The notes below the pieces were generated by a model, which was given only the letters and a program-made list of their open reading frames with translations, had not been told where the DNA came from and searched no databases. Below are positions 25,260-33,858 of a stretch of 64,000 nt of DNA, piece by piece. Position 1 is the first letter of the stretch, and the number at the start of each line of letters is the position of its first letter. The DNA is from Cellulomonas phragmiteti (lineage in GTDB: Bacteria > Actinomycetota > Actinomycetes > Actinomycetales > Cellulomonadaceae): contig NZ_BONP01000012.1 in NCBI RefSeq assembly GCF_016862775.1, positions 1 to 64,000 on the forward strand, in the 5' to 3' direction. Both the position numbers and the translations under genes were made by a program.

Positions 25260-25389
25260 CCTGATCGGTCCCCTTCGTCGTGTCCGCCCGCGCGCGTGCG
25301 TGTCGCCGCCCCGCGGCGGTGGGCCCAGTCCACCCTCTTCGGCCCGCATCGACCAGAGTGGTCCCGATCTTGAGAGCGTACGACGACAT

Positions 25390-27417
25390 TCACGCGATCG
25401 GGTGAAGCGAGTGCCCGCCGGGCGGGTGGAGTGCGTCGGCCGGTGCCGGGCGGGCCCACAGGAACCCCTGCGCGCGGTCGACGCCCAGGCGCTCGAGCGT
25501 CCGTGCCGTCTGCTCGTCCTCGACGCCCTCGGCCACCACCCGCAGGCCGAAGGAGTGGGCGAGGTCGACCATCGCCTGCACGACGACCTCCGAGCCCGCC
25601 CGACCGCCCTCGCCGAGGTCGGCGACGAACACGCGGTCGATCTTCAGCTCGGCGACCGGCAGGTCCCGCAGCTGCGAGATCGACGTGGTGCCCGTCCCGA
25701 AGTCGTCGATCGCCACCCGCACGCCCAGGGCGCTCAGCCGCTCGAGCACCGGGACCACGCGCGAGCGGTCCGCGACGAGCGCCGTCTCGGTGATCTCGAC
25801 CTCGAGCAGCCCCGGCTCGACCCCGTGCTCCGCGAGCAGCAGCTCGATCATGTCGACGACGGCCGGGCTGGCGACGTCGTGCGCCGACAGGTTCACCGCG
25901 ACGGGCACGGCCTCGCCCTGCGCGCGCCACCGCGCGAGCTGGCGCACCGACTCCTCGAGGGCGAACCCCGTGACCCGGTGGATGAGGCCCGACTGCTCGG
26001 CCAGCGGCACGAACGCGCCCGGCGGCAGCAGGCCGCGCGTGGGGTGGCGCCACCGGATCAGCGCCTCCAGGCCCACCGTCCGCTGCGACGCGAGCTCGAT
26101 CTTCGGCTGGTAGTGCATCTCCAGCTGGGGGGCGGCGCCGGCCTCGGAGCGCGACTCGAGCGCCTGGTGCAGCTCGCCCAGCAGGACCAGCCGCGCGGGC
26201 GAGGAGTCGTCCGCGCTGGGGGAGTAGACGCTCACCCCCGCCCGGTGGTGCTTGGCCGCGTACATCGCGATGTCGGCCGTGCGCATGAGCGCGGACGCGT
26301 CGGCCGCGTGGTCCGGCAGGCACGCGACGCCGATGGACGTCTCGACGTGCAGGGCGATGTCGCTCAGCTCGAACGGGCGGCCGAACAGCCCGCGCACGCG
26401 GCGCGCCAGCCGCTCGGCGTTGGCGACCGTGCGCACGTCCGGCAGGAGGATCGCGAACTCGTCGCCACCGAGGCGGGCGACCACGTCGTCGTCGCGCAGG
26501 GCGTTGCGCAACCGCTCCGCGACCTGCTGCAGCAGCTCGTCGCCGTGGTCGTGGCCCAGCGTGTCGTTGATGTCCTTGAAGCGGTCGATGTCGAGCAGGA
26601 TGAGGCCGACCCGGGCCCCGGCGTCGTCGTGCGAGACCTTGTCGATCGCGCGCTGCATCTGGTCGGCGAGCAGCCGGCGGTTCGGCAGCCCGGTGAGGGA
26701 GTCGAGCAGCGCGAGCCGGGCGTTCTCGAGCGCGGTCGAGCGCAGCCGGCGCGACGTCGAGTGCACGATCTGGAAGAGCAGCAGCCACAGCAGGACCAGG
26801 CTCCCGACGACCACGAGCGTGACCGTGCGGGTCGTCGTCTGCAGCGTCTGCTGGGTGGCGGTGTGGTCGAGCATCACCTCGGCCGCCCCGACCGACGCCT
26901 CGCCGGCGACGCCGGCCTGCGCCTCGGGGGTGGCGGTGTCGGCCAGGCGCACCGGCACGTACACGTCGAGCACCGTGCGCTCGTCGGTGGCGGCGTCGCC
27001 CGCGCGCACGTCGGGCTGGACGACGGCGTCGGGCTGCCCGGACTGCATCGCCCGGGCGAGGCGGTCCGCGTGGGGCAGTCCCGTGGTCGCCTCGTCCGAG
27101 GAGTACATCAGCCGGCCGTCGGTGCTCCACAGGCGCAGCTCGACGAGCTCGTCGCCGAACCCGCGGGTGGCCGCCGTGACCGCGACCTGCTCCTCGGTGG
27201 ACAGGACGCCCGTGACGAAGGACGGCGACGGCACGACGCCCGCGGCGAACAGCGCCATCCGCGACGCCGCGCCCGTCCCGTCGCGCACCGCCTGGTCGCG
27301 CATCTGCGACGACGTCACCAGGACCAGGGCGACCCCGACCAGGACCATGCCGACGAGGCTCACGACCGCGAACCGGCGCGTGGGGCTCGAACGACGGCGA
27401 GCAGCTGGCACGTGCAC
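25390..27417 (-). CDS. Membrane GGDEF-EAL c-di-GMP enzyme
   Basis: 675 residues from GTG 27417 (CCGGAG upstream); the longer frame to 27516 adds low-confidence sequence before the first TM. Two TM helices (~17-37 and ~195-217) enclose a ~155-residue periplasmic/extracellular sensor region. GGDEF domain: LTGLPNRRLLAD, LDIDRFKDINDTLGHD, ARLGGDEFAIL, all intact. EAL domain: LEALIRWRHP, VNLSAHD, EITETAL, DDFGTGTTS, KIDRVFV, VAEGVED, also intact. Both synthase and phosphodiesterase activity are possible. Same strand as the TasA/SipW unit, 130 nt upstream of it, suggesting c-di-GMP control of matrix formation. Confidence 0.93.
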   Translation of the reverse strand: MHVPAARRRSSPTRRFAVVSLVGMVLVGVALVLVTSSQMRDQAVRDGTGAASRMALFAAGVVPSPSFVTGVLSTEEQVAVTAATRGFGDELVELRLWSTDGRLMYSSDEATTGLPHADRLARAMQSGQPDAVVQPDVRAGDAATDERTVLDVYVPVRLADTATPEAQAGVAGEASVGAAEVMLDHTATQQTLQTTTRTVTLVVVGSLVLLWLLLFQIVHSTSRRLRSTALENARLALLDSLTGLPNRRLLADQMQRAIDKVSHDDAGARVGLILLDIDRFKDINDTLGHDHGDELLQQVAERLRNALRDDDVVARLGGDEFAILLPDVRTVANAERLARRVRGLFGRPFELSDIALHVETSIGVACLPDHAADASALMRTADIAMYAAKHHRAGVSVYSPSADDSSPARLVLLGELHQALESRSEAGAAPQLEMHYQPKIELASQRTVGLEALIRWRHPTRGLLPPGAFVPLAEQSGLIHRVTGFALEESVRQLARWRAQGEAVPVAVNLSAHDVASPAVVDMIELLLAEHGVEPGLLEVEITETALVADRSRVVPVLERLSALGVRVAIDDFGTGTTSISQLRDLPVAELKIDRVFVADLGEGGRAGSEVVVQAMVDLAHSFGLRVVAEGVEDEQTARTLERLGVDRAQGFLWARPAPADALHPPGGHSLHPIA

Positions 27418-27593
27418 CTCGTGACTCCGGCGGACCCTGGTGACGGGAACCTCCCGTTCAGCGTATGTCGTGACGTGCGCCACGCCCAGGCGCCCCGCTG
27501 GACGACCGTCCGCCACGTGCGGGAACGTCGGGTGAATGTCGGGTGTTGTGCCCGACGGTGCCGCCGCGCGGGCGGCGCCGGAAGGAGCCCACC

Positions 27594-28040
27594 GTGACCG
27601 ACCCCCGGACGTACCCCGTGACGAAGAGCGACGCGCAGTGGTCGCTCGAGCTCGAGCCGCAGGAGTTCGCGGTGCTGCGCCGTGCCGGCACCGAGCGACC
27701 GTGGACCGGCGCCCTGCTCGACGAGCACCGCGAGGGCGTGTACCGCTGCCGCGCGTGCGGCAACGAGCTGTTCCGCTCCGACACCAAGTTCGACTCGCAC
27801 TGCGGGTGGCCCAGCTTCTACTCCCCGCTCGCGGGCGACCGCGTCGAGCTGCTGACCGACCGCACCCTCGGGATGGTCCGCACCGAGGTGCGGTGCGCGC
27901 GGTGCGGCTCCCACCTGGGGCACGTCTTCGACGACGCGCCGCAGACGCCCACGGGCGACCGCTTCTGCATGAACTCGGTCAGCCTGACGTTCGAGCCGGC
28001 GCCCGCGTCACCCGCAGGTGAGCGCGGTACCGACGCCTGA
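27594..28040 (+). CDS. msrB: Peptide-methionine (R)-S-oxide reductase
   Basis: 148 residues from GTG 27594 (AAGGAG, 6-nt spacing). Repairs methionine-R-sulfoxide in proteins. Zinc CxxC pairs: [11 protein letters not shown] and [14 protein letters not shown]. Catalytic Cys in RFCMNSVSL; substrate-site [11 protein letters not shown]. Stand-alone MsrB without fused MsrA. A GTCGGG/CCCGAC hairpin (27538-27556) lies in the leader. Confidence 0.96.
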   Translation: MTDPRTYPVTKSDAQWSLELEPQEFAVLRRAGTERPWTGALLDEHREGVYRCRACGNELFRSDTKFDSHCGWPSFYSPLAGDRVELLTDRTLGMVRTEVRCARCGSHLGHVFDDAPQTPTGDRFCMNSVSLTFEPAPASPAGERGTDA

Positions 28041-28104
28041 CGGGCGGGCGGGTGACGACACGCCGCGACACGCCGCCACGGGCGGAAGTCCACCGTGGAC
28101 GGGA

Positions 28105-28134
28105 CTGAAGTGCGAGGCCCCGCGTGCCGATAAT
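28105..28134 (+). promoter_or_regulatory. Promoter of NERD gene, probably leaderless
   Basis: CTGAAG and a near-consensus GATAAT (28129-28134) with 18-bp spacing. GATAAT ends 6 nt before the GTG start at 28141, so transcription would begin at or next to the start codon. Confidence 0.55.
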
Positions 28135-28140
28135 GCGAAG

Positions 28141-28902
28141 GTGGACGAGGTCCTGACTGTTCGGCGATGGCGGCGGTACGGTGCCGACCGTCTCTACGTC
28201 ACGCACGAGACCGGTGCGCGCGTCGGTTCCGTCGACCTCCAGTCCGGCGAGGTCGTGGCCGACGACCCCGTGCTGGAGGCGAGGGTCCGGCGCGCCGCGC
28301 AGGCCTACCTGCGCTCCGACGTCCCCGAGCTGGTCCTGCCGGTCACCTCCGAGCTCGCGTCGATCGACGCGCTCGAGGGGGCGGGTGTCGAGGCCTGGCT
28401 CGGTGACGGCGACGACCACGCCCGGGGCGAGCGGGGCAGCCCGGTGGGCGCACGCCTCGACCGGCTCGCCGACGAGGGCTGGCAGGCCGTGCACGACGTG
28501 CCGCTGGGCCGTCAGGGCTCGGTCGTCGAGCACCTGCTCATCGGCCCCGGCGGCATCTTCACGGTCTCCGAGCGCCGGCACCCCGGCAGCCACGTGCGCG
28601 CGACGGCCCGCACCCTGCACGTCGACGGCCGTGCCGTGGCGTACCTGCGCGACGCGCGTCTCGAGGCGTCGCGGGTCCAGGGGCTGCTGCACTCCGCCGG
28701 CTGCGCCGGGGTCGGGGTGCGCGCGGTGCTGGTGGTCACGGGCGACCTCGAGCGCGACGTGCAGGACCCGCCGCAGGACGCCCTGGTCATCGCGCGCCAC
28801 GAGGTGCCCAACCTCTTCCGCCGGCTGCCGGAGCGGCTGGACCCGGCGCGCGTGTCCGCGGTCGCGCAGGTGGCGCGTCGTCGCACCACCTGGGCGCGCT
28901 GA
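28141..28902 (+). CDS. NERD domain protein
   Basis: 253 residues. The central-to-C-terminal part has the NERD core LGRQGSVVEHLLIGPGGIFTVSERRH, the nuclease-related domain also seen fused to helicases and kinases. Here the usual Asp of 'IDHVVVGP' is Glu (VEHLLIGP) and the usual downstream Lys is Arg, so nuclease activity is uncertain. The N-terminal ~120 residues are of no recognised family. No RBS; a GATAAT 6 nt upstream suggests leaderless expression. Confidence 0.8.
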   Translation: MDEVLTVRRWRRYGADRLYVTHETGARVGSVDLQSGEVVADDPVLEARVRRAAQAYLRSDVPELVLPVTSELASIDALEGAGVEAWLGDGDDHARGERGSPVGARLDRLADEGWQAVHDVPLGRQGSVVEHLLIGPGGIFTVSERRHPGSHVRATARTLHVDGRAVAYLRDARLEASRVQGLLHSAGCAGVGVRAVLVVTGDLERDVQDPPQDALVIARHEVPNLFRRLPERLDPARVSAVAQVARRRTTWAR

Positions 28903-28969
28903 GCGCACGACCCGGCTCTGTGCCCTCGACAGTGCCCCGGCGAGGGTCCGGCTGCGCCAGGATGTGCGC

Positions 28970-29431
28970 ATGAGCGACGACCCGGTCCTGCGCGTCGAAC
29001 GGGAGCTCGGGCTCTTCATGCGCCGGGCGCGCGCGGCCTCGGCCGGGCTGGCGCGCTCGGTCCACCCGGACCTCGACGCGTCCGCCTACCTGCTGCTGGC
29101 GACCGTGGCGCGCACGCCCGGCACCCGCACGAGCGACCTGGCCGACCTGCTGGGCGTGGGGCGCGGGACGATGTCCCGGCAGGTGACGCGGCTCGAGCGG
29201 CTGGGGCTGCTGGCCCGCCGCGCGGACCCGCACGACTCGCGCAGCCAGCCGCTGGTCCTCACCGACGAGGGGGAGCGGCGGCTGGCGCACGCCCGCACCG
29301 GCCGGCAGGAGTACATGCGCCGGTCGCTCGACGCGTGGCGCGCCGAGGAGCTCACGCAGCTCGCCGACCTGCTCGGGCGGCTGAACGACGACCTCGTGCG
29401 GCACGCGGAGCGGCCCGCCGACCCCGCCTGA
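28970..29431 (+). CDS. MarR-family transcriptional regulator
   Basis: 153 residues, ATG 28970 with AGGA 7 nt upstream. Winged helix: YLLLATVARTPGTRTSDLADLLGVGRGTMSRQ-type HTH, then GLLARRADPHDSRSQPLVLTDEG (wing). It is convergent with the drug exporter gene (36-nt gap), whose promoter carries two MarR-type palindromes, making it the likely repressor of that exporter. Confidence 0.9.
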   Translation: MSDDPVLRVERELGLFMRRARAASAGLARSVHPDLDASAYLLLATVARTPGTRTSDLADLLGVGRGTMSRQVTRLERLGLLARRADPHDSRSQPLVLTDEGERRLAHARTGRQEYMRRSLDAWRAEELTQLADLLGRLNDDLVRHAERPADPA

Positions 29432-29467
29432 GCGGGGCCGACGGGCCGAGCGGCACCGGCGCGAGCG

Positions 29468-31069
29468 TCAGGGCGTCGCCGGCTGCGTACCCTGCGTCGC
29501 GAGCCGCTGCTGGGCGCCCGTGACGCGGCCCAGCGGGACCTCGCGCAGCGCGAGGACGGCCACGAGCGCGAGCAGCGCGATGGGCGCGCCGATGAGGAAC
29601 AGCTCGGCCACGCCCACGCCGAACGCGTGCTCGACCACGTGGCGCACCGGGACGGGCAGGGTCGCGAGGTCGGGCAGCACGCCCGTGCCGGCCGCGCCCA
29701 TGGCCGCGGGGTCCACGCCGATGCCCGTCAGCCCGTCGGCCAGCAGGTGCGACACCCGGGCCGACAGCACCGCGCCGAGCGCCGAGACCCCGATCGCGCC
29801 GCCGAGGGTGCGGAAGAACGCGACCGTCGCGGTGCCGGCGCCCATGTCGGTGATCGGCAGGGTGTTCTGCGTCGCGAGCACGAGGTTCTGCATGAGCATG
29901 CCCACGCCCGCGCCGACGACCAGCAGGTAGAGGCCGACCAGCGTGAAGCCGGTGCGCTCGTCGATGGTGCCCATCAGCGCCATGCCCCCGGTGAGCAGCA
30001 CCGCGCCGCCCACCATGATCCGCTTGTAGCGGCCGGTGCGGGTGATCGCGCGGCCCGACAGCGTCGACGACACGAACACGCCCGCGACCATCGGGATGGT
30101 CAGCAGCCCCGACTGCGTGGGCGTCCTGCCGCGCGCGAGCTGCATGTACTGGCTGAGGAAGACCTGGGTCCCGAACAGCGCGATGCCGACGGCCACCGAG
30201 GCGAGCACCGTGAGGACGACCGTGCGGTTGCGGAACAGGTGCAGGGGGATGATCGGCTCGGCGGCGCGCTGCTCGACCAGGACGACGGCGACGACGCCCA
30301 GCGCGGCCCCGCCCACCATGACCCCCGTCTGCCAGGACGCCCACGCGAACGACGAGCCGGCGAACGTGATCCACAGCAGCAGCGTCGCGATCGAGGCGGA
30401 CAGCAGGACCGCACCGGCCCAGTCGATGCGCACGCGACGCCGGGTGACGGCCGGCAGGTGCAGGGTGCGCTGCAGCACGACGATCGCCGCGACGGCGAAC
30501 GGCAGGCCGACGAAGAAGTTCCAGCGCCACCCCGCGGTGTCGGTGATGACGCCGCCGAGCAGCGGCCCGCCGACCATGCCCACGGCCATGACCGCGCCCA
30601 TGAGGCCCATGTACCGCCCGCGCTCGCGGGGGCTGATGATGTCGGCGATGAGGACGGTGCCCAGGGCCGTCAGGCCGCCGGCGCCGATGCCCTGCAGGGC
30701 GCGCATGCCGATGAGCACCTCGGTGCTGCCGGACAGCCCGGCCAGGGCGGAGGACACCACCGAGACGACGAGCGCCAGCTGGACGAGCAGCTTGCGGTCG
30801 ACGAGGTCGGCGAGCTTGCCCCAGATCGGGGTGGACACCGTCGTCGTCAGGAGCGTCGCGGTGACGACCCAGGTGAACGACGACTGGCTGCCGCCGAGGT
30901 CGGTGATGATCCGCGGCAGCGACGTCGAGACGACGCTCGTCGCGAGGATCGAGACGAACATGCCCAGGAGGATCCCGGACAGGGCCTCGAGGACCTCGCG
31001 GTGCGTCATGGCGCCGGGGGTGGCGGCGGGCTCGACGGTCGCGCCGTCGACGGGGGTGGTGGTGCTCAC
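29468..31069 (-). CDS. MFS drug exporter, DHA2/EmrB-QacA type
   Basis: 533 residues with about 14 hydrophobic segments, the DHA2 number. Motif A-type loop GKLADLVDRK, motif C-type GPLLGGVITDTAGWRWNFFVGLP, and RALQGIGAGG are visible. Proton-driven export of drugs or hydrophobic cations is expected. Starts at GTG 31069 with a poor RBS. The promoter is embedded in MarR-type operators. Confidence 0.94.
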   Translation of the reverse strand: MSTTTPVDGATVEPAATPGAMTHREVLEALSGILLGMFVSILATSVVSTSLPRIITDLGGSQSSFTWVVTATLLTTTVSTPIWGKLADLVDRKLLVQLALVVSVVSSALAGLSGSTEVLIGMRALQGIGAGGLTALGTVLIADIISPRERGRYMGLMGAVMAVGMVGGPLLGGVITDTAGWRWNFFVGLPFAVAAIVVLQRTLHLPAVTRRRVRIDWAGAVLLSASIATLLLWITFAGSSFAWASWQTGVMVGGAALGVVAVVLVEQRAAEPIIPLHLFRNRTVVLTVLASVAVGIALFGTQVFLSQYMQLARGRTPTQSGLLTIPMVAGVFVSSTLSGRAITRTGRYKRIMVGGAVLLTGGMALMGTIDERTGFTLVGLYLLVVGAGVGMLMQNLVLATQNTLPITDMGAGTATVAFFRTLGGAIGVSALGAVLSARVSHLLADGLTGIGVDPAAMGAAGTGVLPDLATLPVPVRHVVEHAFGVGVAELFLIGAPIALLALVAVLALREVPLGRVTGAQQRLATQGTQPATP

Positions 31070-31094
31070 GGGCGGGGACTCGCTTCCACGGGAC

Positions 31095-31139
31095 AGTTGC
31101 TCCAGGCAACTCTAGAAGCGATAGTTACCTGAGGCAACA
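31095..31139 (-). promoter_or_regulatory. MFS exporter promoter with two MarR-type operators
   Basis: AGTTGC-N5-GCAACT (31095-31111, perfect) and AGTTAC-N5-GCAACA (31123-31139), 28 bp apart. On the minus strand TTGCCT (31137-31132) and TAGAGT (31114-31109) are spaced by 17 bp, so one operator covers the -35 and the other the -10. CAACATGTTG at 31135-31144 is a further 10-bp palindrome. Confidence 0.78.
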
Positions 31140-31257
31140 TGTTGTGCGTCACGTGGTCGGGCGGACGGGACGGGAGGGCGGCCACGGGAGGGGGAACGGG
31201 CGGTCGTCGTCGGCCCGGCGGGTGGTGGTCGGCCGCGCGACGGGGGATCATGCCGCG

Positions 31258-31959
31258 GTGAGCGCGGACGGGTCCGGGACGGGTGGAGCAGGCGGCGGCG
31301 GGGCAGGGAGCGGCGCTGCCGGTGGTGGCGCGCCCGGGCGGCGGCACCACCGCCCGCTGGTCGTCGACCCGGCGCTGGCCGACGAGCTGCCCGGCGAGCT
31401 CGACCCGGCCCTGCGCGACGAGATCGCCCACACCACCGCCAACGCGCTCGTCCGGCACGGGCGGGCCACCGAGGACCCCGAGGTGGTCGCGCGCCTCGTC
31501 GCGCTCGTCGAGACCGAGGGGCTCGACGTGGTCGCCGGCATGTGGGCGGACAGCCCCGCCGACACCCTGCCGGGCGCGCTCTGGCGCCTGTACGTGCTGC
31601 GCGAGTGGGTGCGCCGCGACCCCGGGACCGTCGTCGACCGGTACCGCCAGGGCGTCGCCGCCGCGCCCGTGCACGACGTCGTCGCCGGGGTCGTCGACAT
31701 GCCCGGTCCCGACGACGTGCGGACGGTGGCGGACGCCGTGCTGTCGGGCGTGTATACCGGGGACCTCGCGGTCGCACTCGAGCGTGCGGCGGCGTTCTGC
31801 CAGGTCCTGGCCACGGGCGCCGCGTTCGACGCCGACCACCTCGACGCGCTCGACCCCGGCGCGGCGGTGCGGCAGACCCGCGGCGCCGCGTCCCTCGTGC
31901 GCACCGCCGAGGAGCTCGCGCGCGCCGCGCAGCTGTGGCGGGCGGACCGGCTGGAGTGA
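31258..31959 (+). CDS. Conserved actinobacterial protein, unknown function
   Basis: 233 residues from GTG 31258. Gly/Ala-rich N terminus (~35 residues), then an all-helical-looking body: LVVDPALADELPGELDPALRDE, TLPGALWRLYVLREWVRRDP, GDLAVALERAAAFCQVLATG. No signal peptide, TM segment or catalytic motif. It may be helical and bind DNA or a protein partner; I cannot assign a function. It lies ahead of the branched RNA element and the PhoU-like/Pit pair. Confidence 0.7.
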   Translation: MSADGSGTGGAGGGGAGSGAAGGGAPGRRHHRPLVVDPALADELPGELDPALRDEIAHTTANALVRHGRATEDPEVVARLVALVETEGLDVVAGMWADSPADTLPGALWRLYVLREWVRRDPGTVVDRYRQGVAAAPVHDVVAGVVDMPGPDDVRTVADAVLSGVYTGDLAVALERAAAFCQVLATGAAFDADHLDALDPGAAVRQTRGAASLVRTAEELARAAQLWRADRLE

Positions 31960-31970
31960 CTCCGGCCGCG

Positions 31971-32065
31971 TACACTGGACGGGCGACGCCGGGTCGGTAG
32001 CCCCGGGCTCCATCATCAGCCGCTTCGAGCGGCCTCGCGCCGTCAGGCGCTCCGGCCCGGCGTCG
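31971..32065 (+). other. Promoter plus branched leader RNA upstream of PhoU-like/Pit pair (candidate cis element or small RNA)
   Basis: A TACACT -10 (31971-31976) would start transcription near 31983. Immediately after, CGACGCCGGG (31984-31993) pairs perfectly with CCCGGCGTCG (32056-32065). The enclosed 62 nt hold three separate hairpins: AGCC-CCG-GGCT (31999-32009), GCCGCT-TCG-AGCGGC (32019-32033) and GCGCC-GTCA-GGCGC (32037-32050). That is a closed multi-branch junction like those of riboswitches. It lacks the T-loop and conserved bases of tRNA and I do not recognise a known class. The PhoU-like start is 136 nt further on. Confidence 0.45.
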
Positions 32066-32200
32066 TTCACACGTGAGGGAGCGTCGTGCACCGTGCGCGC
32101 ATGCGACCTGGGTCCGGCACTCCCGCCGTTCACCGGCCGTTAGGCTGAGCGTCGCTCCGCCGCTGCGGGGCGACCACCAGTCGATGACCCGGAGCTCTCC

Positions 32201-32821
32201 GTGCGCCTGCGCCTGACACCGCGCGACACCTCGTACTTCGACCTCTTCGCCGCATCCGCCGCCCACCTCGTGACGGGCGCGAACCTGCTGGCCGAGATGC
32301 TGGGCGCCGACCGTGCCGCCCGCAAGGAGCTGAACAAGCGGATGGGCGAGGCGGAGCACGCCGCCGACGACGCCACCCACACGATCATGCGGCGGCTGAA
32401 CAAGACGTTCGTCACCCCGTTCGACCGCGACGACATCTACAACCTCGCCTCGTACCTCGACGACTGCATGGACCACATGGACGAGGCCTCCGACCTCATC
32501 GTCCTGTACAAGGTCGACGAGCTGCCCGCGCGCGTCTCCGACCAGGTCCAGGTGCTGCAGCGCGCCGCCGAGCTCACGGCCGAGGCCATGCCGCGGCTGC
32601 GCTCCATGGACTCGCTGCAGGAGTACTGGGTCGAGGTCAACCGCCTGGAGAACCAGGCCGACAAGTCGCACCGCAAGCTCCTCGCGCAGATGTTCGACGA
32701 GATCGCCGACCCGATCCTGCTGATGAAGCTCAAGGAGATCGTCGAGAAGCTCGAGGACGCCGCCGACGCCTTCGAGAAGGTGGCCAACACGGTCGAGACG
32801 ATCGCGCTCAAGGAGTCCTGA
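32201..32821 (+). CDS. PhoU-like DUF47 protein
   Basis: 206 residues from GTG 32201 (GGAG 6 nt upstream). Six-helix PhoU-like bundle with acidic signatures KRMGEAEHAADDATHTIM and EVNRLENQADKSHRKLL (E-x-E/D metal-binding helices). DUF47 proteins sit next to Pit transporters and are thought to gate or tune them. The Pit gene follows after 6 nt, so the two form one operon. Confidence 0.92.
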   Translation: MRLRLTPRDTSYFDLFAASAAHLVTGANLLAEMLGADRAARKELNKRMGEAEHAADDATHTIMRRLNKTFVTPFDRDDIYNLASYLDDCMDHMDEASDLIVLYKVDELPARVSDQVQVLQRAAELTAEAMPRLRSMDSLQEYWVEVNRLENQADKSHRKLLAQMFDEIADPILLMKLKEIVEKLEDAADAFEKVANTVETIALKES

Positions 32822-32827
32822 GCGCCC

Positions 32828-33832
32828 GTGGAACCTGTGCTCGTCGTCGTCGTCGTCGCGCTCGCTCTCGGGTTCGACTACACCAACGGATTCCACGACG
32901 CCGCCAACGCCATCGCCACCTCGGTCTCGACGCGCGCGCTGACGCCGCGTGCCGCGCTCATCATGGCCGCGGTGATGAACTTCACGGGAGCGCTGCTCGG
33001 CACCGAGGTGGCCGAGACGATCGCGACCCAGATCGTCGACCTGCAGTCCGCGTCGTCGCACAGCGCGCTCGTCGTCATCCTCTGCGCGCTCGTGGGGGCG
33101 ATCACCTGGAACATGGTGACCTGGTGGTTCGGGCTGCCGTCGTCGTCCACGCACGCGCTCATCGGGGGCCTGGTGGGTGCGGGCCTCGCCGGCGGGTTCG
33201 GGGTCTACGGGTCGTCGATCCTCGACAAGGTCGTCCTGCCGATGATCTTCTCGCCGCTCATCGGGTTCACGCTCGCGTTCTTCGTCATGGTCGGCCTGCT
33301 GTGGCTCATCCGGAACAAGGCGCCCGCCCGCACCAACCGGCGCTTCCGGTTCGCCCAGACGGTGTCCGCCGCGGCCATGGCCCTGGGCCACGGTCTGCAG
33401 GACGCGCAGAAGACGATGGGCGTCATCTACCTGGCGCTGCTCACCGCCGGCTGGGCGAACGCCGAGGAGGGCATCCCGCTGTGGGTCAAGCTCGCCGCGG
33501 CGGCCGCGATCTCCCTCGGCACGTACGCCGGCGGGTGGCGCATCATGCGCACGCTCGGGCGCAAGATCATCGAGCTCGACCCGGCCCGGGGCTTCGTCGC
33601 CGAGTCCGTGTCGGCGGTGGTGCTCTACGTCAACGCGTTCGCGCTGCACGCGCCGGTGTCGACGACGCACACGATCACGTCGGCGATCATGGGCGTCGGC
33701 GCGACCAAGCGGCTGTCGGCCGTGCGGTGGGGCGTCGCCAAGAACATCGCCGGAGCGTGGGTGCTGACGATCCCCGCCGCCGCCGCGGTCGCCGCCGTCG
33801 TGTTCTGGGTGCTGCACCCGGTCCTGGGCTGA
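32828..33832 (+). CDS. pit: Low-affinity inorganic phosphate transporter
   Basis: 334 residues, about ten TM helices. Both PHO4 repeats are clear: GFDYTNGFHDAANAIATSVS near the N terminus and GHGLQDAQKTMGVI in the second half. Moves metal-phosphate with protons across the cytoplasmic membrane. Transcribed with the upstream PhoU-like gene; the stop is inside a hairpin shared with the convergent Nudix gene. Confidence 0.95.
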   Translation: MEPVLVVVVVALALGFDYTNGFHDAANAIATSVSTRALTPRAALIMAAVMNFTGALLGTEVAETIATQIVDLQSASSHSALVVILCALVGAITWNMVTWWFGLPSSSTHALIGGLVGAGLAGGFGVYGSSILDKVVLPMIFSPLIGFTLAFFVMVGLLWLIRNKAPARTNRRFRFAQTVSAAAMALGHGLQDAQKTMGVIYLALLTAGWANAEEGIPLWVKLAAAAAISLGTYAGGWRIMRTLGRKIIELDPARGFVAESVSAVVLYVNAFALHAPVSTTHTITSAIMGVGATKRLSAVRWGVAKNIAGAWVLTIPAAAAVAAVVFWVLHPVLG

Positions 33833-33858
33833 GCCCCTCGGGCCGAGCGCCTCAGCCC
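33826..33858. terminator. Shared convergent terminator
   Basis: GGGCTGAG (33826-33833) pairs with CTCAGCCC (33851-33858), with an inner CTCG/CGAG pair. It includes both stop codons of the convergent genes. Confidence 0.55.

Noticed and set aside
24603..25389. Open frame antisense/alternate to the TasA-like gene (e.g. 24898-25389 minus)
   Set aside because: Alternative frame without signal peptide or motif; the TasA-like frame shows the SipW-type signal and fits the operon.
31984..32065. tRNA gene
   Set aside because: Outer stem plus three hairpins looks cloverleaf-like, but there is no T-loop consensus (GGTTC), no anticodon loop of 7 nt and the stems have wrong lengths.
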